NCBI GenBank assembly: GCA_004556055.1
Contig: SFIW01000024.1
Location: forward strand, 1 to 32,655
DNA: 32,655 nt
Reading direction: 5' to 3'
DNA from: Planctomycetaceae bacterium
GTDB taxonomy: Bacteria; Planctomycetota; Planctomycetia; Pirellulales; Thermoguttaceae
Shown: positions 7,747-14,852 of the stretch, one piece after another
Position numbering within the stretch: the stretch's first letter is position 1
Layout of the letters: every line of letters starts with the position of its first letter
The notes under the pieces: generated by a model
What the model was told of the DNA's origin: nothing
What the model saw: the letters and a program-made list of their open reading frames with translations, nothing else
Database searches by the model: none
Program-made: the position numbers and the translations under genes

Positions 7747-9018
7747 TCACTGCGCGAGCGCGGTTTCCAGATCCTGAATCAGATCTTCCGTGTCTTCCAA
7801 ACCGACGGAGAGGCGGATCATATCGGGCGTGACGCCCGCTTCGAGGAGTTCCGCGTCGGTGAGTTGGCGATGCGTCGTGTTCGCGGGATTAAGAACGCTC
7901 GATTGCGCGTCGGCGACGTGCGTCGCGATGTAGATTCGCTGGAACTTCGACATCACCGCATGAGCGCCGTCGCGACCGTCTTTAAGCCCGAAGGTCAAGA
8001 CGCCCGAACAACCGTTGGGGAGGTACTTCTGCGCCAGATCGTAGTACTTCGAGCTCTTCAAGCCCGGATAATTGACCCACGCGACGCGAGGATGCTTTTC
8101 GAGCCATTCCGCGATCGTCTGCGCCGATTCGCTGTGACGCTTGATGCGCAGATGCAGGGACTCGAGTCCGAGATTCAAGATGAAGGAGTTCAACGGGCCC
8201 GGCTGTGCGCCGATATCGCGCATGAGCTGCGCGACGATCTTCGTGATATACGCGCCCCCCTGCCCGAAACGCTCCGTGTAGACGAGCCCGTGATAGCTCG
8301 GATCGGGTTCCGTCAGACCGGGGAACTTGTCCTTATGCGCGTTCCAGTCGAAGTTGCCCGAATCGACGATCGCGCCGCCGACCGCCGCCGCATGACCGTC
8401 AAGGTACTTCGACGTCGAGTGAACCGAGATATCGACGCCCCATTCGAAAGGACGACAATTGATCGGCGTCGGGAAGGTGTTGTCGACGACCACCGGCACG
8501 CCGTGGCTGTGCGCGATCTTCGCGAAGCGTTCAAGGTCGAGAACGACGAGCGCGGGATTCGCGAGCGTTTCCCCATAGAAAACCTTCGTGTTCGGACGGA
8601 ACGCCGCGTTGATCTGGTCGTCGCTCCAGTCCGGCTCGATGAACGTAACGTCCACGCCCATCTTCTTCATCGTCGTCGCTATGAGGTTGTACGCGCCCCC
8701 GTAGATCGTCGAACTCGCGACGATATGATCGCCGGCGTTCGCAAGGTTGAATAGCGCGTAGAAGATCGCCGCCTGTCCGGAACTTGTCAACAAACCTGCG
8801 GTACCCCCTTCAAGCGCCGTGATCTTGCGCGCGACCGTGTCGTTCGTCGGATTACACAAACGCGAATAGAAGTAGCCCGAGGCCTCCAGGTTGAAAAGTC
8901 TGCCCATCGCGTCGCTGGTGTCGTATCGGAACGTCGTGCTTTGGACAATCGGCGCCTGACGAGGTTCGCCTTCCTTCGGTCGACCGCAACCTTGGATACA
9001 AATAGTTCCCTGTTTCAT
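7747..9018 (-). CDS. metY: O-acetylhomoserine sulfhydrylase (MetY), copy 2
   Basis: Second PLP-dependent O-acetylhomoserine (thiol)-lyase, 423 aa, colinear with copy 1 at 2708-3985 and identical over long stretches. Examples are QSTTFRY, LTSSGQAA, VVVDNTFPTPINCRPFEWGVD, HSTSKYLDGH (PLP lysine) and FGQGGAYITK. Start at 9018 follows GGAGAAAGAG. The copies differ mainly in surface positions, near the C-terminus and in the helical regions. One functional idea is that one copy prefers O-acetylhomoserine and the other O-acetylserine, or that they respond to different sulfur levels, but no visible residue change proves it. Copy 2 lies upstream of the nadA-cysK pair on the same strand but is separated from nadA by 240 bases, so it probably has its own promoter. 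Confidence 0.92.
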   Translation of the reverse strand: MKQGTICIQGCGRPKEGEPRQAPIVQSTTFRYDTSDAMGRLFNLEASGYFYSRLCNPTNDTVARKITALEGGTAGLLTSSGQAAIFYALFNLANAGDHIVASSTIYGGAYNLIATTMKKMGVDVTFIEPDWSDDQINAAFRPNTKVFYGETLANPALVVLDLERFAKIAHSHGVPVVVDNTFPTPINCRPFEWGVDISVHSTSKYLDGHAAAVGGAIVDSGNFDWNAHKDKFPGLTEPDPSYHGLVYTERFGQGGAYITKIVAQLMRDIGAQPGPLNSFILNLGLESLHLRIKRHSESAQTIAEWLEKHPRVAWVNYPGLKSSKYYDLAQKYLPNGCSGVLTFGLKDGRDGAHAVMSKFQRIYIATHVADAQSSVLNPANTTHRQLTDAELLEAGVTPDMIRLSVGLEDTEDLIQDLETALAQ

Positions 9019-9196
9019 GGCTCTTTCTCCATTATATGCGAGCGTCGCGTCAATCTCGCGCCTCTCTTTTTTGGCGAATAAGAACTGCGCGTTTTTTCGT
9101 CGTGGGGTGAATGATGGTAAAGACGACGCGCCGAATCTTGCGACGCTAAAGTTAATTCCTATTTCTTCAATAGGTTTTGAATTCGAAAAATAACGA

Positions 9197-9221
9197 ACGG
9201 CGAGAGAATTTTCGACGCCGT
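9197..9221 (-). terminator. Possible terminator downstream of nadA
   Basis: ACGGCG (9197-9202) pairs with CGCCGT (9216-9221); read on the minus strand it is followed by TTCGTTATTTTTC. It lies 40-60 bases past the nadA stop. A second small hairpin, CCTATT/AATAGG (9158-9174), lies further on. The rest of the 9019-9259 gap shows nothing recognisable. Confidence 0.45.
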
Positions 9222-9259
9222 CCGCAGCTTAATTTATCGGCTAGTAATAGACGTTTCGC

Positions 9260-10366
9260 TTACTTTAGGAGCGAGCGAAGCGCTTTGTAGGCGGACTCGG
9301 CGACGTCGGGCGGCGTCGTCACGACGTTGACTGGCTCTCCCGCGAGCCAGTTTTCGAGCGCCCAGGCGACGCGCCAGAGGGAACTCTTCGCCATTTGAAC
9401 GCAGATCAGCGGATTGTCGCCGGGCCAGAGTATCGTCTTATCCGGATTTTGCTTCTGGAGTCTTTCGACGAGTTTCCATTCTGTGCCGATCGCGAGAGTC
9501 GAGCCTGCCGGGGCCTTCGAAACGACGTCGATTAGCTTTGAAGTCGCCCCGTATCCGTCGCTGAGTTCGACGATCGGACGCTGCGATTCGGGGTGAACCC
9601 AAACTTGAGCGTCGGGGTTTGTTTTTCGCAAATTGCGGATATAGTCCGCGGAAAAACGTTGGTGAGTAGGGCAGAAACCGTCCCACAGTATGACGCGCGC
9701 TTTTTTTATCTCTTCGGGCGTCAATCCTCCGAGTGGCTCTTTCGTGCGCGGATCCCAGGTCGCGATCTCTTCAGGCTTAACGCCAAGAGCGAGGGCGGTA
9801 GTGCGTCCTAGGCGCGAATCGGGCATGAAAAGCGCTTTCGGTCGCTGGGCGAAGGCGGCGCGCAGCACGGATTCCGCATTGGCGGAGGTGCATATCATGC
9901 CGCCGTTTTCGCCGCAGAACGCCTTTGTCGCCGCCGAGGAATTTACGTAGGAGACTGGCGTAAACTCGCTGAAGTCGACAAGTTCCGAAAGGCTTTCTTT
10001 CCATGCCTGCGCCTGTTCCGCAGTGATCATGTCCGCCATGGGACAGCCGGCGGTTTCATTTGCCGCCATGACGATCATTCTCTTTCCGCCGCGAGCCGCG
10101 ACGTTTTCAGGACGATTTGCGAGGATATCCGCAGTCTCGAGCATGAAGTGGACGCCGCAGAAGAGAAGCGCTTCCGCATTGGAGGTCGCCGCGCGTTTCG
10201 CTAACGCTAAACTATCGCCGACAAAATCGGCGATCTCTACGATCTCGTCGTAGACGTAATAGTGAGCGAAGACGGCGAGTCGATCGCCTGCGGCTTCGCG
10301 CACCGCTTTGACGCGCGCTAACAGCTCTTCGTGGGAGAGATTTTCATAATCTGTAAGAGCTTTCAT
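9260..10366 (-). CDS. nadA: Quinolinate synthase (NadA)
   Basis: [4Fe-4S] enzyme that condenses iminoaspartate with dihydroxyacetone phosphate to quinolinate in de novo NAD synthesis. I start at the ATG at 10366, preceded by AAGGA; an upstream in-frame start would overlap cysK. The 368-aa protein shows the triplicated NadA fold. Substrate residues lie in AHYYVYDEI. Three cluster cysteines lie in LLFCGVHFMLETADIL, MICTSANAE and LICVQMAKS, the canonical spread of one per domain. HPESQRP is the C-terminal substrate motif. The gene begins 25 bases after the cysK stop on the same strand, so the two are almost certainly cotranscribed. No nadB or nadC lies nearby. Pairing with cysK links an oxygen-sensitive Fe-S enzyme to cysteine supply, which may explain shared control by the Rrf2 regulator next door. 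Confidence 0.93.
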   Translation of the reverse strand: MKALTDYENLSHEELLARVKAVREAAGDRLAVFAHYYVYDEIVEIADFVGDSLALAKRAATSNAEALLFCGVHFMLETADILANRPENVAARGGKRMIVMAANETAGCPMADMITAEQAQAWKESLSELVDFSEFTPVSYVNSSAATKAFCGENGGMICTSANAESVLRAAFAQRPKALFMPDSRLGRTTALALGVKPEEIATWDPRTKEPLGGLTPEEIKKARVILWDGFCPTHQRFSADYIRNLRKTNPDAQVWVHPESQRPIVELSDGYGATSKLIDVVSKAPAGSTLAIGTEWKLVERLQKQNPDKTILWPGDNPLICVQMAKSSLWRVAWALENWLAGEPVNVVTTPPDVAESAYKALRSLLK

Positions 10367-10391
10367 AGGTTCGTGTCCTTGAGGTGACGGC

Positions 10392-11318
10392 TCAATCGTC
10401 GAAGAGCCAAGTGGATAAATAACGCTCTCCCGTGTCGGGTAGGAGCGCGACGATATTCTTTCCTTCAAATTCGGGGCGCTTGCTCAACTCGAGCGCCACA
10501 TGAAGCGCCGCGCCGCTCGAAATTCCAACCAGTATCCCTTCCTGCCGCGCCGACGCGCGCGCCGCTACTCCCGCGTCCTCAGACGATACCGGAAACACTT
10601 CGTCGATCGAATTCGCGTCGTACGTCTTCGGAATGAATCCAGCGCCGATCCCTTGAATCTTGTGCGCTCCAGCAGGCTTCCCTGAAAGAACCGCGCTCGT
10701 GTCCGGTTCTACTGCGACGATGTGGACGTTCGGATTATGTTCCTTCAAATATTTTCCAACCCCTGAGACGGTTCCGCCGGTTCCCACGCCAGCGACGAAC
10801 GCGTCGACGCGTCCTTCTAGCGCGACCCAAATTTCTTCCCCCGTCTCCTCGTAATGACGATGAGGATTCGCGGGGTTCTCGAACTGCATAGGGATCCACG
10901 AGCCGGGGATCGTCGCGTGAAGTTCTTCCGCGCGGCGGATCGCGCCCTTCATTCCTTCCGCGCCGGGCGTGAGCTCAATCTGCGCCCCGTACGCCGCCGC
11001 AAGCTTGCGACGCTCCACGCTCATCGTCTCGGGCATCGTCAATATAAGTTTATACCCTTTGACGGCGGCGACAAGCGCTAGGCCGATTCCCGTGTTGCCG
11101 CTCGTAGGCTCGATAATCGTCGCGCCCGGTTGAATCAATCCCGCGGCCTCCGCCGCTTCGATCATCGCCGCGCCGACGCGATCCTTAACGCTTCCTCCAG
11201 GATTGAAGAACTCCACCTTGGCGAAAACGTTCGCTTTCCCTTGATTCAATTTATTGATTTTAACCAGAGGCGTCGAACCGATCGTCTCGATTATGTTGTC
11301 AAAATACCGCCGAGCCAT
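10392..11318 (-). CDS. cysK: Cysteine synthase (O-acetylserine sulfhydrylase A)
   Basis: PLP enzyme that makes L-cysteine from O-acetylserine and sulfide. The start at 11318 has AAGGAGG seven bases upstream; a longer frame to 11396 would add a Lys-rich stretch and lie over the promoter. Length 308 aa is standard. Visible motifs are the PLP lysine in FFNPGGSVKDR, the substrate loop PTSGNTGIG, the phosphate-binding loop GVGTGGTVSG, and GISSGAA near the C-terminus. It is the first gene of the cysK-nadA operon and divergent from the Rrf2 gene. A well-formed promoter (-35 11391-11396, -10 11369-11374, minus strand) is covered by a 25-bp palindrome. In Bacillus, CysK binds the Rrf2-type repressor CymR; whether that happens here is unknown. 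Confidence 0.95.
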   Translation of the reverse strand: MARRYFDNIIETIGSTPLVKINKLNQGKANVFAKVEFFNPGGSVKDRVGAAMIEAAEAAGLIQPGATIIEPTSGNTGIGLALVAAVKGYKLILTMPETMSVERRKLAAAYGAQIELTPGAEGMKGAIRRAEELHATIPGSWIPMQFENPANPHRHYEETGEEIWVALEGRVDAFVAGVGTGGTVSGVGKYLKEHNPNVHIVAVEPDTSAVLSGKPAGAHKIQGIGAGFIPKTYDANSIDEVFPVSSEDAGVAARASARQEGILVGISSGAALHVALELSKRPEFEGKNIVALLPDTGERYLSTWLFDD

Positions 11319-11360
11319 TTTTTGCCTCCTTTTCTTTTCTTTTTTTAATTCATAGCGAAT

Positions 11361-11385
11361 TAGTAGGAATTGTAATTTCCTACTA
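11361..11385. promoter_or_regulatory. 25-bp palindromic operator covering the cysK promoter
   Basis: TAGTAGGAA (11361-11369) and TTCCTACTA (11377-11385) are perfect inverted repeats around a 7-bp centre. The AT-rich 25-bp dyad has the length of known Rrf2/IscR-family operators. Its centre coincides with the -10 box of the cysK promoter, so bound protein would block RNA polymerase. The adjacent divergent gene encodes an Rrf2 regulator, the likely ligand. Confidence 0.75.
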
Positions 11386-11396
11386 CTAATCGTCAA
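11369..11396 (-). promoter_or_regulatory. cysK-nadA promoter
   Basis: On the minus strand, -35 TTGACG (complement of 11391-11396), a 16-bp spacer, and -10 TACAAT (complement of 11369-11374). The predicted transcript starts about 45 bases before the cysK ATG, leaving room for AAGGAGG. Confidence 0.7.
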
Positions 11397-11479
11397 GCGT
11401 CGTTTTCAATTTTTTTTAATAAAACTTTTGCGGTATAAATATTTTTTATATCCAGCGTTCGACTTACCTTAGAGCGCTG

Positions 11480-11507
11480 TTGACAAATAACGCGTCCCAT
11501 TTATCAT
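11480..11507 (+). promoter_or_regulatory. Promoter of the Rrf2-family regulator gene
   Basis: TTGACA (11480-11485), 16-bp spacer, TATCAT (11502-11507). Transcription would begin near 11514. This excludes the upstream ATG at 11506 as a start and supports the ATG at 11563. The promoter does not overlap the palindrome at 11361-11385, about 100 bases away. Confidence 0.65.
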
Positions 11508-11562
11508 GAATTGCGTAATCGACGCGAATTTACGCGTATTTAGCGGCTCTAAGGGGAACCCC

Positions 11563-12027
11563 ATGAAAATATCGACGCGCGGACGCTATGCGCTCCGAAT
11601 GATGATCGAACTTGCCAAACGTCAAGGAGACGGATATATCTCCCTTACCGATCTTTCGGAACGCCTGGGCGTTTCCAAAAAGTATCTCGAACAGATCATT
11701 CCGTCCCTCTCTCGAGCGTCCTTTCTCCTGACCTACCGCGGACATAGCGGCGGGTATCGACTAACGCGCGCCCCCGAGGACTACTCCGTCGGCGAAGTCT
11801 TGCGCGTCACCGAAGGATCGATCGCCCCCGTCCTATGCGTCGACCCCGACCGTCCTTCCGCCTGCGAGAATATCCCGAATTGCCCGACGTATCGCGTTTG
11901 GAAGGGACTTCGCGACGTGATCGTCAATTACCTCGACAACGTGCGTCTTTCCGATCTTCTCTCCGATAAGGACGTCGATTTATCGCAGGTCGTCCTTGGT
12001 TTGGAGCCCGAAGATCGAAGGAGCTGA
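11563..12027 (+). CDS. Rrf2-family transcriptional regulator with three conserved-type cysteines
   Basis: Winged-helix repressor of the IscR/CymR/NsrR family, 154 aa. The N-terminus MKISTRGRYALRMMIELA and the helix-turn-helix-wing segment LTDLSERLGVSKKYLEQIIPSL with RGHSGGYRL are family hallmarks. Cysteines at 92, 101 and 107 (C-x8-C-x5-C) occupy the loop where IscR, NsrR and RirA bind an Fe-S cluster. They suggest Fe-S or redox sensing, although CymR-type cysteine regulators lack them. Start chosen at 11563: AAGGGG lies just upstream and the promoter at 11480-11507 rules out 11506. The gene is divergent from cysK-nadA, whose promoter carries a palindrome. Likely role: control of cysteine synthesis and perhaps Fe-S supply. 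Whether it is IscR-like or CymR-like is not decided. Confidence 0.88.
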   Translation: MKISTRGRYALRMMIELAKRQGDGYISLTDLSERLGVSKKYLEQIIPSLSRASFLLTYRGHSGGYRLTRAPEDYSVGEVLRVTEGSIAPVLCVDPDRPSACENIPNCPTYRVWKGLRDVIVNYLDNVRLSDLLSDKDVDLSQVVLGLEPEDRRS

Positions 12028-12051
12028 CGATAGGTTTTTCTCGAAGATAAA

Positions 12052-12087
12052 AAAGGCGCGTCGCTTTTCTTGTTGCGGCGCGCCTTT
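12052..12087. terminator. Bidirectional terminator between rrf2 and argJ
   Basis: AAAGGCGCG (12052-12060) pairs with CGCGCCTTT (12079-12087), with extra CGC/GCG pairs inside. Read on the minus strand it is followed by TTTTTTATC, a good terminator for argJ. On the plus strand the trailing T-run is only three bases. Confidence 0.75.
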
Positions 12088-12103
12088 CGACATACGTTCT
12101 GCG

Positions 12104-13309
12104 TCAGGTAGTATAGTCTGCGTTAAGGTGGACGTATTCGCAGGTCAGGTCGGAGGTCCAGAATCGAATCTTTCCGTCCCCTTCCTGGAAGAAGAGCTCA
12201 AAGCTCGTGTTTCTGTTCGAGCGAATCGAATTCGAAACCTCTTCCTTATCGAAGTCAAGGGGCGTTCCATTCTCGTAGAGCAGGTATCCGTTGACTTTGA
12301 GGGAGACTTTTCGCGGATCGTAGGGGACTCCGCAGCGCCCAGTGGCGGAGACGATGCGTCCCCAGTTCGGATCGGCGCCGCAGATAGCGGTCTTGACGAG
12401 CGCGTCGTTGGCGACGGTTTGCGCGAGAAGTTTCGCGGACGCGCGGTCGGGAGCCCCGGTCACGTCGATCGTGATAAGGTGGGTGACGCCTTCGCCGTCG
12501 TTGGGAATCATCGGGGCGAGTTCCTGGCAGAGGTCGAGTAGTAGCGCGGAGAAGGCGTCGAGATCGGCGCCCTTGAGGGGCTCGGGGGAGGCGGCGCCAT
12601 TGGCGACGAGGACGCATGTGTCGCTCGTGCTGGTGTGTCCTTCGACGCTGACGCAGTTGAAAGTGTCTTCGACGGCGTCTCGGAGCGCGTTCTGCGCGTC
12701 TTGCGGTTCAAGCGCGGCGTCGGTGAGGATCGTGGCGAGCATCGTCGCCATGTTGGGGCCGATCATCGCGGCGCCCTTGCACATGGAGGCAAGGCGAATC
12801 GTCGCGCCGCTGGGAAGCGTCGCTTCGCGCGAAACGATCTTGAGCTTCGTGTCGGTCGTCTGAATCGCCGTCGCGGCTTTGACGAAATCGTCGTAGGTCG
12901 AACCGAGCGCTTCGCCCGCTAACTTCGCGCCCTTGGCGATCGCGTCCATCGGCAACTGAACGCCGATAACGCCCGTCGACATGACGAGGGTCTGCTCGGC
13001 GGTTGCGCCGACCGTAGCTCCCGCGAGTTCCGCCATCGTGCGCGCGTTGCGCAGACCTTCTTCTCCCGTGCAGGCGTTGGCGCAACCCGAATCGGTTGCG
13101 ATAGCGCGGATTCCCGCGCCGGGTGTGATCGCGCGGTCGTATGTCACCGGCGCGCCGCAATTGAGATTTTGCGTGTAGACCCCTGCGGCTGTCGCGGGAA
13201 CGTCGGAGACGACGAGGGCGAAGTCGAGTTTAGTTGAGTTGGGCTTGATACCGCAGTTTACGCCTGCGTATCGGAACTTCCGAGGTAAATAAAATTCTTT
13301 TTCTTCCAT
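12104..13309 (-). CDS. argJ: Bifunctional ornithine acetyltransferase / N-acetylglutamate synthase
   Basis: Transfers the acetyl group from N-acetylornithine to glutamate (the cyclic arginine pathway); many members also use acetyl-CoA. Length 401 aa. The precursor self-cleaves before a Thr nucleophile, visible here in PNMATML with T189. Other landmarks are KPNSTKLDFALVVSD near the N-terminus, STGVIGVQLP (111-120), SMCKGAAMIGPN, EGHTSTSDT and CGADPNWGRI. The start at 13309 follows AAGGAT. It is the last gene of nrdR-murB-argJ (31 bases after murB). No other arg genes are in view, and the functional mix suggests an operon of convenience. Confidence 0.95.
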   Translation of the reverse strand: MEEKEFYLPRKFRYAGVNCGIKPNSTKLDFALVVSDVPATAAGVYTQNLNCGAPVTYDRAITPGAGIRAIATDSGCANACTGEEGLRNARTMAELAGATVGATAEQTLVMSTGVIGVQLPMDAIAKGAKLAGEALGSTYDDFVKAATAIQTTDTKLKIVSREATLPSGATIRLASMCKGAAMIGPNMATMLATILTDAALEPQDAQNALRDAVEDTFNCVSVEGHTSTSDTCVLVANGAASPEPLKGADLDAFSALLLDLCQELAPMIPNDGEGVTHLITIDVTGAPDRASAKLLAQTVANDALVKTAICGADPNWGRIVSATGRCGVPYDPRKVSLKVNGYLLYENGTPLDFDKEEVSNSIRSNRNTSFELFFQEGDGKIRFWTSDLTCEYVHLNADYTT

Positions 13310-13340
13310 TTTTTGAATCCTTAGAGATTCGGTTTTACGC

Positions 13341-14228
13341 TCACGGCCAGACGGTAAGTTCGCTTTCCAGATCGACGCCGAGTTGTGCGCGCGTCTTTTT
13401 CTGAAGCATGAGGACGAGATTTCTGACGTCTTCCGAGGTTGCGTTAGGGGCGGTCGTTACGAGATTGGGATTGGCGTCGCAGAGTCGGGCGCCGCCGACG
13501 GAAGCCTTCGTCATGTCGACGTCGGCGATGAATTCCGCCGCGCGTTCGCCGCGCGGATTTTTGAACATCCGCGCGAAACCTTCGCCGGAAAGGGGCTTGG
13601 GACGCGCCTGTTCGCGGATGATCCAGATTTTTTGAAGGCGACGGAAAAGCTCCTGCGCGGGTTCCGGCTCCAGACGGAAGCGAATCGAGAGGACGATCGC
13701 GTTTTCCAAGCTGCTCGAACGATATCCGAAGACGATTTCGTCGGCGGAGAGTTCGCGAACGCGTCCGTCGTAAGTCGCGACGCGCGCCGATTCCACCCAT
13801 TGTCCGAGCGAGACGTCGGAAGTCGACGCGTTCGTCGCCGCCGCGCCGCCAAGAACGCCCGGCACGCCGATGAGCCCTTCGATTCCCGCAAGCCCTGCGG
13901 TCGCCGTCGTCGTCGCCAAGACGCCGAGCTTCACGCCCGCCCCCGCGACGACGTAGGGGGCTTCGACCGAAATCTTGCAGAACGCCGGTTCCGACAACTG
14001 AACGACGACGCCTTTGACGCCTTCGTCGGCGACGAGAAGACTCGAACCGTCCCCCAAGACGCGGACTTCAAGCCCTTCTTGAGCGCACGCTTGCAAGAGG
14101 GCGAGAAGCTCCTCTTCCGAACGCGGGCGCGCCAAGTATTCAATAGGGCCGCCTAGGCGAAGCCATGTCAACCCCGAGGCGGACGCGTCCTTCTGAAGGA
14201 TTTCGCTAAATGCGTCTAATTTACTCAT
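13341..14228 (-). CDS. murB: UDP-N-acetylenolpyruvoylglucosamine reductase (MurB), divergent active site
   Basis: FAD-dependent, NADPH-using reductase making UDP-N-acetylmuramate for peptidoglycan. Start at 14228 follows AGGGAG; 295 aa. The FAD-binding domain is clear: TWLRLGGPIEYLARP (21-35), VLGDGSSLLVADEGV (57-71), and GVPGVLGGAAATNAS (121-135). GYRSS (169-173) and FKNPRG (222-227) mark the catalytic domain, and SVGGA plus the C-terminal LESELTVWP follow. In known MurB proteins the residue three before the FKNP lysine is the proton-donating Ser or Cys. Here it is Arg (R220, codon 13569-13571). The gene therefore looks complete but lacks a key catalytic side chain, unless a neighbouring residue substitutes. 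It lies 37 bases after nrdR and 31 before argJ in one operon. Confidence 0.85.
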   Translation of the reverse strand: MSKLDAFSEILQKDASASGLTWLRLGGPIEYLARPRSEEELLALLQACAQEGLEVRVLGDGSSLLVADEGVKGVVVQLSEPAFCKISVEAPYVVAGAGVKLGVLATTTATAGLAGIEGLIGVPGVLGGAAATNASTSDVSLGQWVESARVATYDGRVRELSADEIVFGYRSSSLENAIVLSIRFRLEPEPAQELFRRLQKIWIIREQARPKPLSGEGFARMFKNPRGERAAEFIADVDMTKASVGGARLCDANPNLVTTAPNATSEDVRNLVLMLQKKTRAQLGVDLESELTVWP

Positions 14229-14265
14229 TCTACCGCTCCCTATCTTTGCGACGCTCCTGCGCGTC

Positions 14266-14733
14266 TTACTGCTCCGAGTCCATTGGACGATCCGCAAGAA
14301 TGTTGCTTATCGCGTTGCGAAAGTCCTTGATGGTGTCAAATTTATGATAGACGCTCGCGAAACGCACGTAGGCGACTTCGTCGAGGCGACGAAGCAATTG
14401 CATCGTCATTTCGCCAATCTCTTGGGTCGAGACTTCGAGGTCGCCCTCAATCCGCGTTTCGAGTTCGGCGACGAGTTCGGAAATCTGGGAATCGCGAACC
14501 GGTCGCTTCCAACATGCGCGTTCCACCCCTTCGCGCACCTTGTTGCGGTCGAATGGAACGCGGGATCCGTCGCGTTTGATGACGCGGACGTTGACCGCTT
14601 CAATGCGTTCGTATGTCGTGAAACGTTTGCCGCACGTGAGGCAAGAGCGACGCCGACGGATCACGAATCCGTCTTCGCTTGTTCGCGTTTCCACCACGCG
14701 ATCATTGTCGGCCCGACAGAAGGGACACTTCAT
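14266..14733 (-). CDS. nrdR: Transcriptional repressor NrdR
   Basis: Zinc-ribbon/ATP-cone repressor of ribonucleotide reductase genes, which senses the ATP/dATP balance. Length 155 aa, the usual size. The zinc ribbon has C3, C6, C31 and C34 (CPFC and CLTCGKRF), and the DNA-contacting RRRRSCLTCGKRFTTYE is intact. The ATP-cone begins at VRVIKRDGSRVPFDRNKV (49-66) and continues through YVRFASVYHKFDTIKDF. Head gene of nrdR-murB-argJ. No ribonucleotide reductase gene lies in the window, so it acts in trans. Confidence 0.96.
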   Translation of the reverse strand: MKCPFCRADNDRVVETRTSEDGFVIRRRRSCLTCGKRFTTYERIEAVNVRVIKRDGSRVPFDRNKVREGVERACWKRPVRDSQISELVAELETRIEGDLEVSTQEIGEMTMQLLRRLDEVAYVRFASVYHKFDTIKDFRNAISNILADRPMDSEQ

Positions 14734-14804
14734 CTCTGAATTTTTTCCTTATAACTACGCTAACCTAAGAACTCGCCGAGACTTCGACGAACGCTATAAC
14801 AACG

Positions 14805-14827
14805 GCGCGGAACCTCTTGTTCCGCGC
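14805..14827. terminator. Strong hairpin between nrdR and the HAD gene
   Basis: GCGCGGAAC (14805-14813) pairs with GTTCCGCGC (14819-14827) around a 5-nt loop. It lies downstream of the HAD gene, just past its stop at 14853, and upstream of nrdR. The minus-strand T-run precedes rather than follows the stem, so it is an atypical terminator. Confidence 0.55.
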
Positions 14828-14852
14828 GCAAAAAACTTTGACGCGTCGCGCG

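Noticed and set aside
11506..11562. Upstream ATG as the start of the Rrf2 gene
   Set aside because: It overlaps the -10 box at 11502-11507 and adds 19 residues with no family match.
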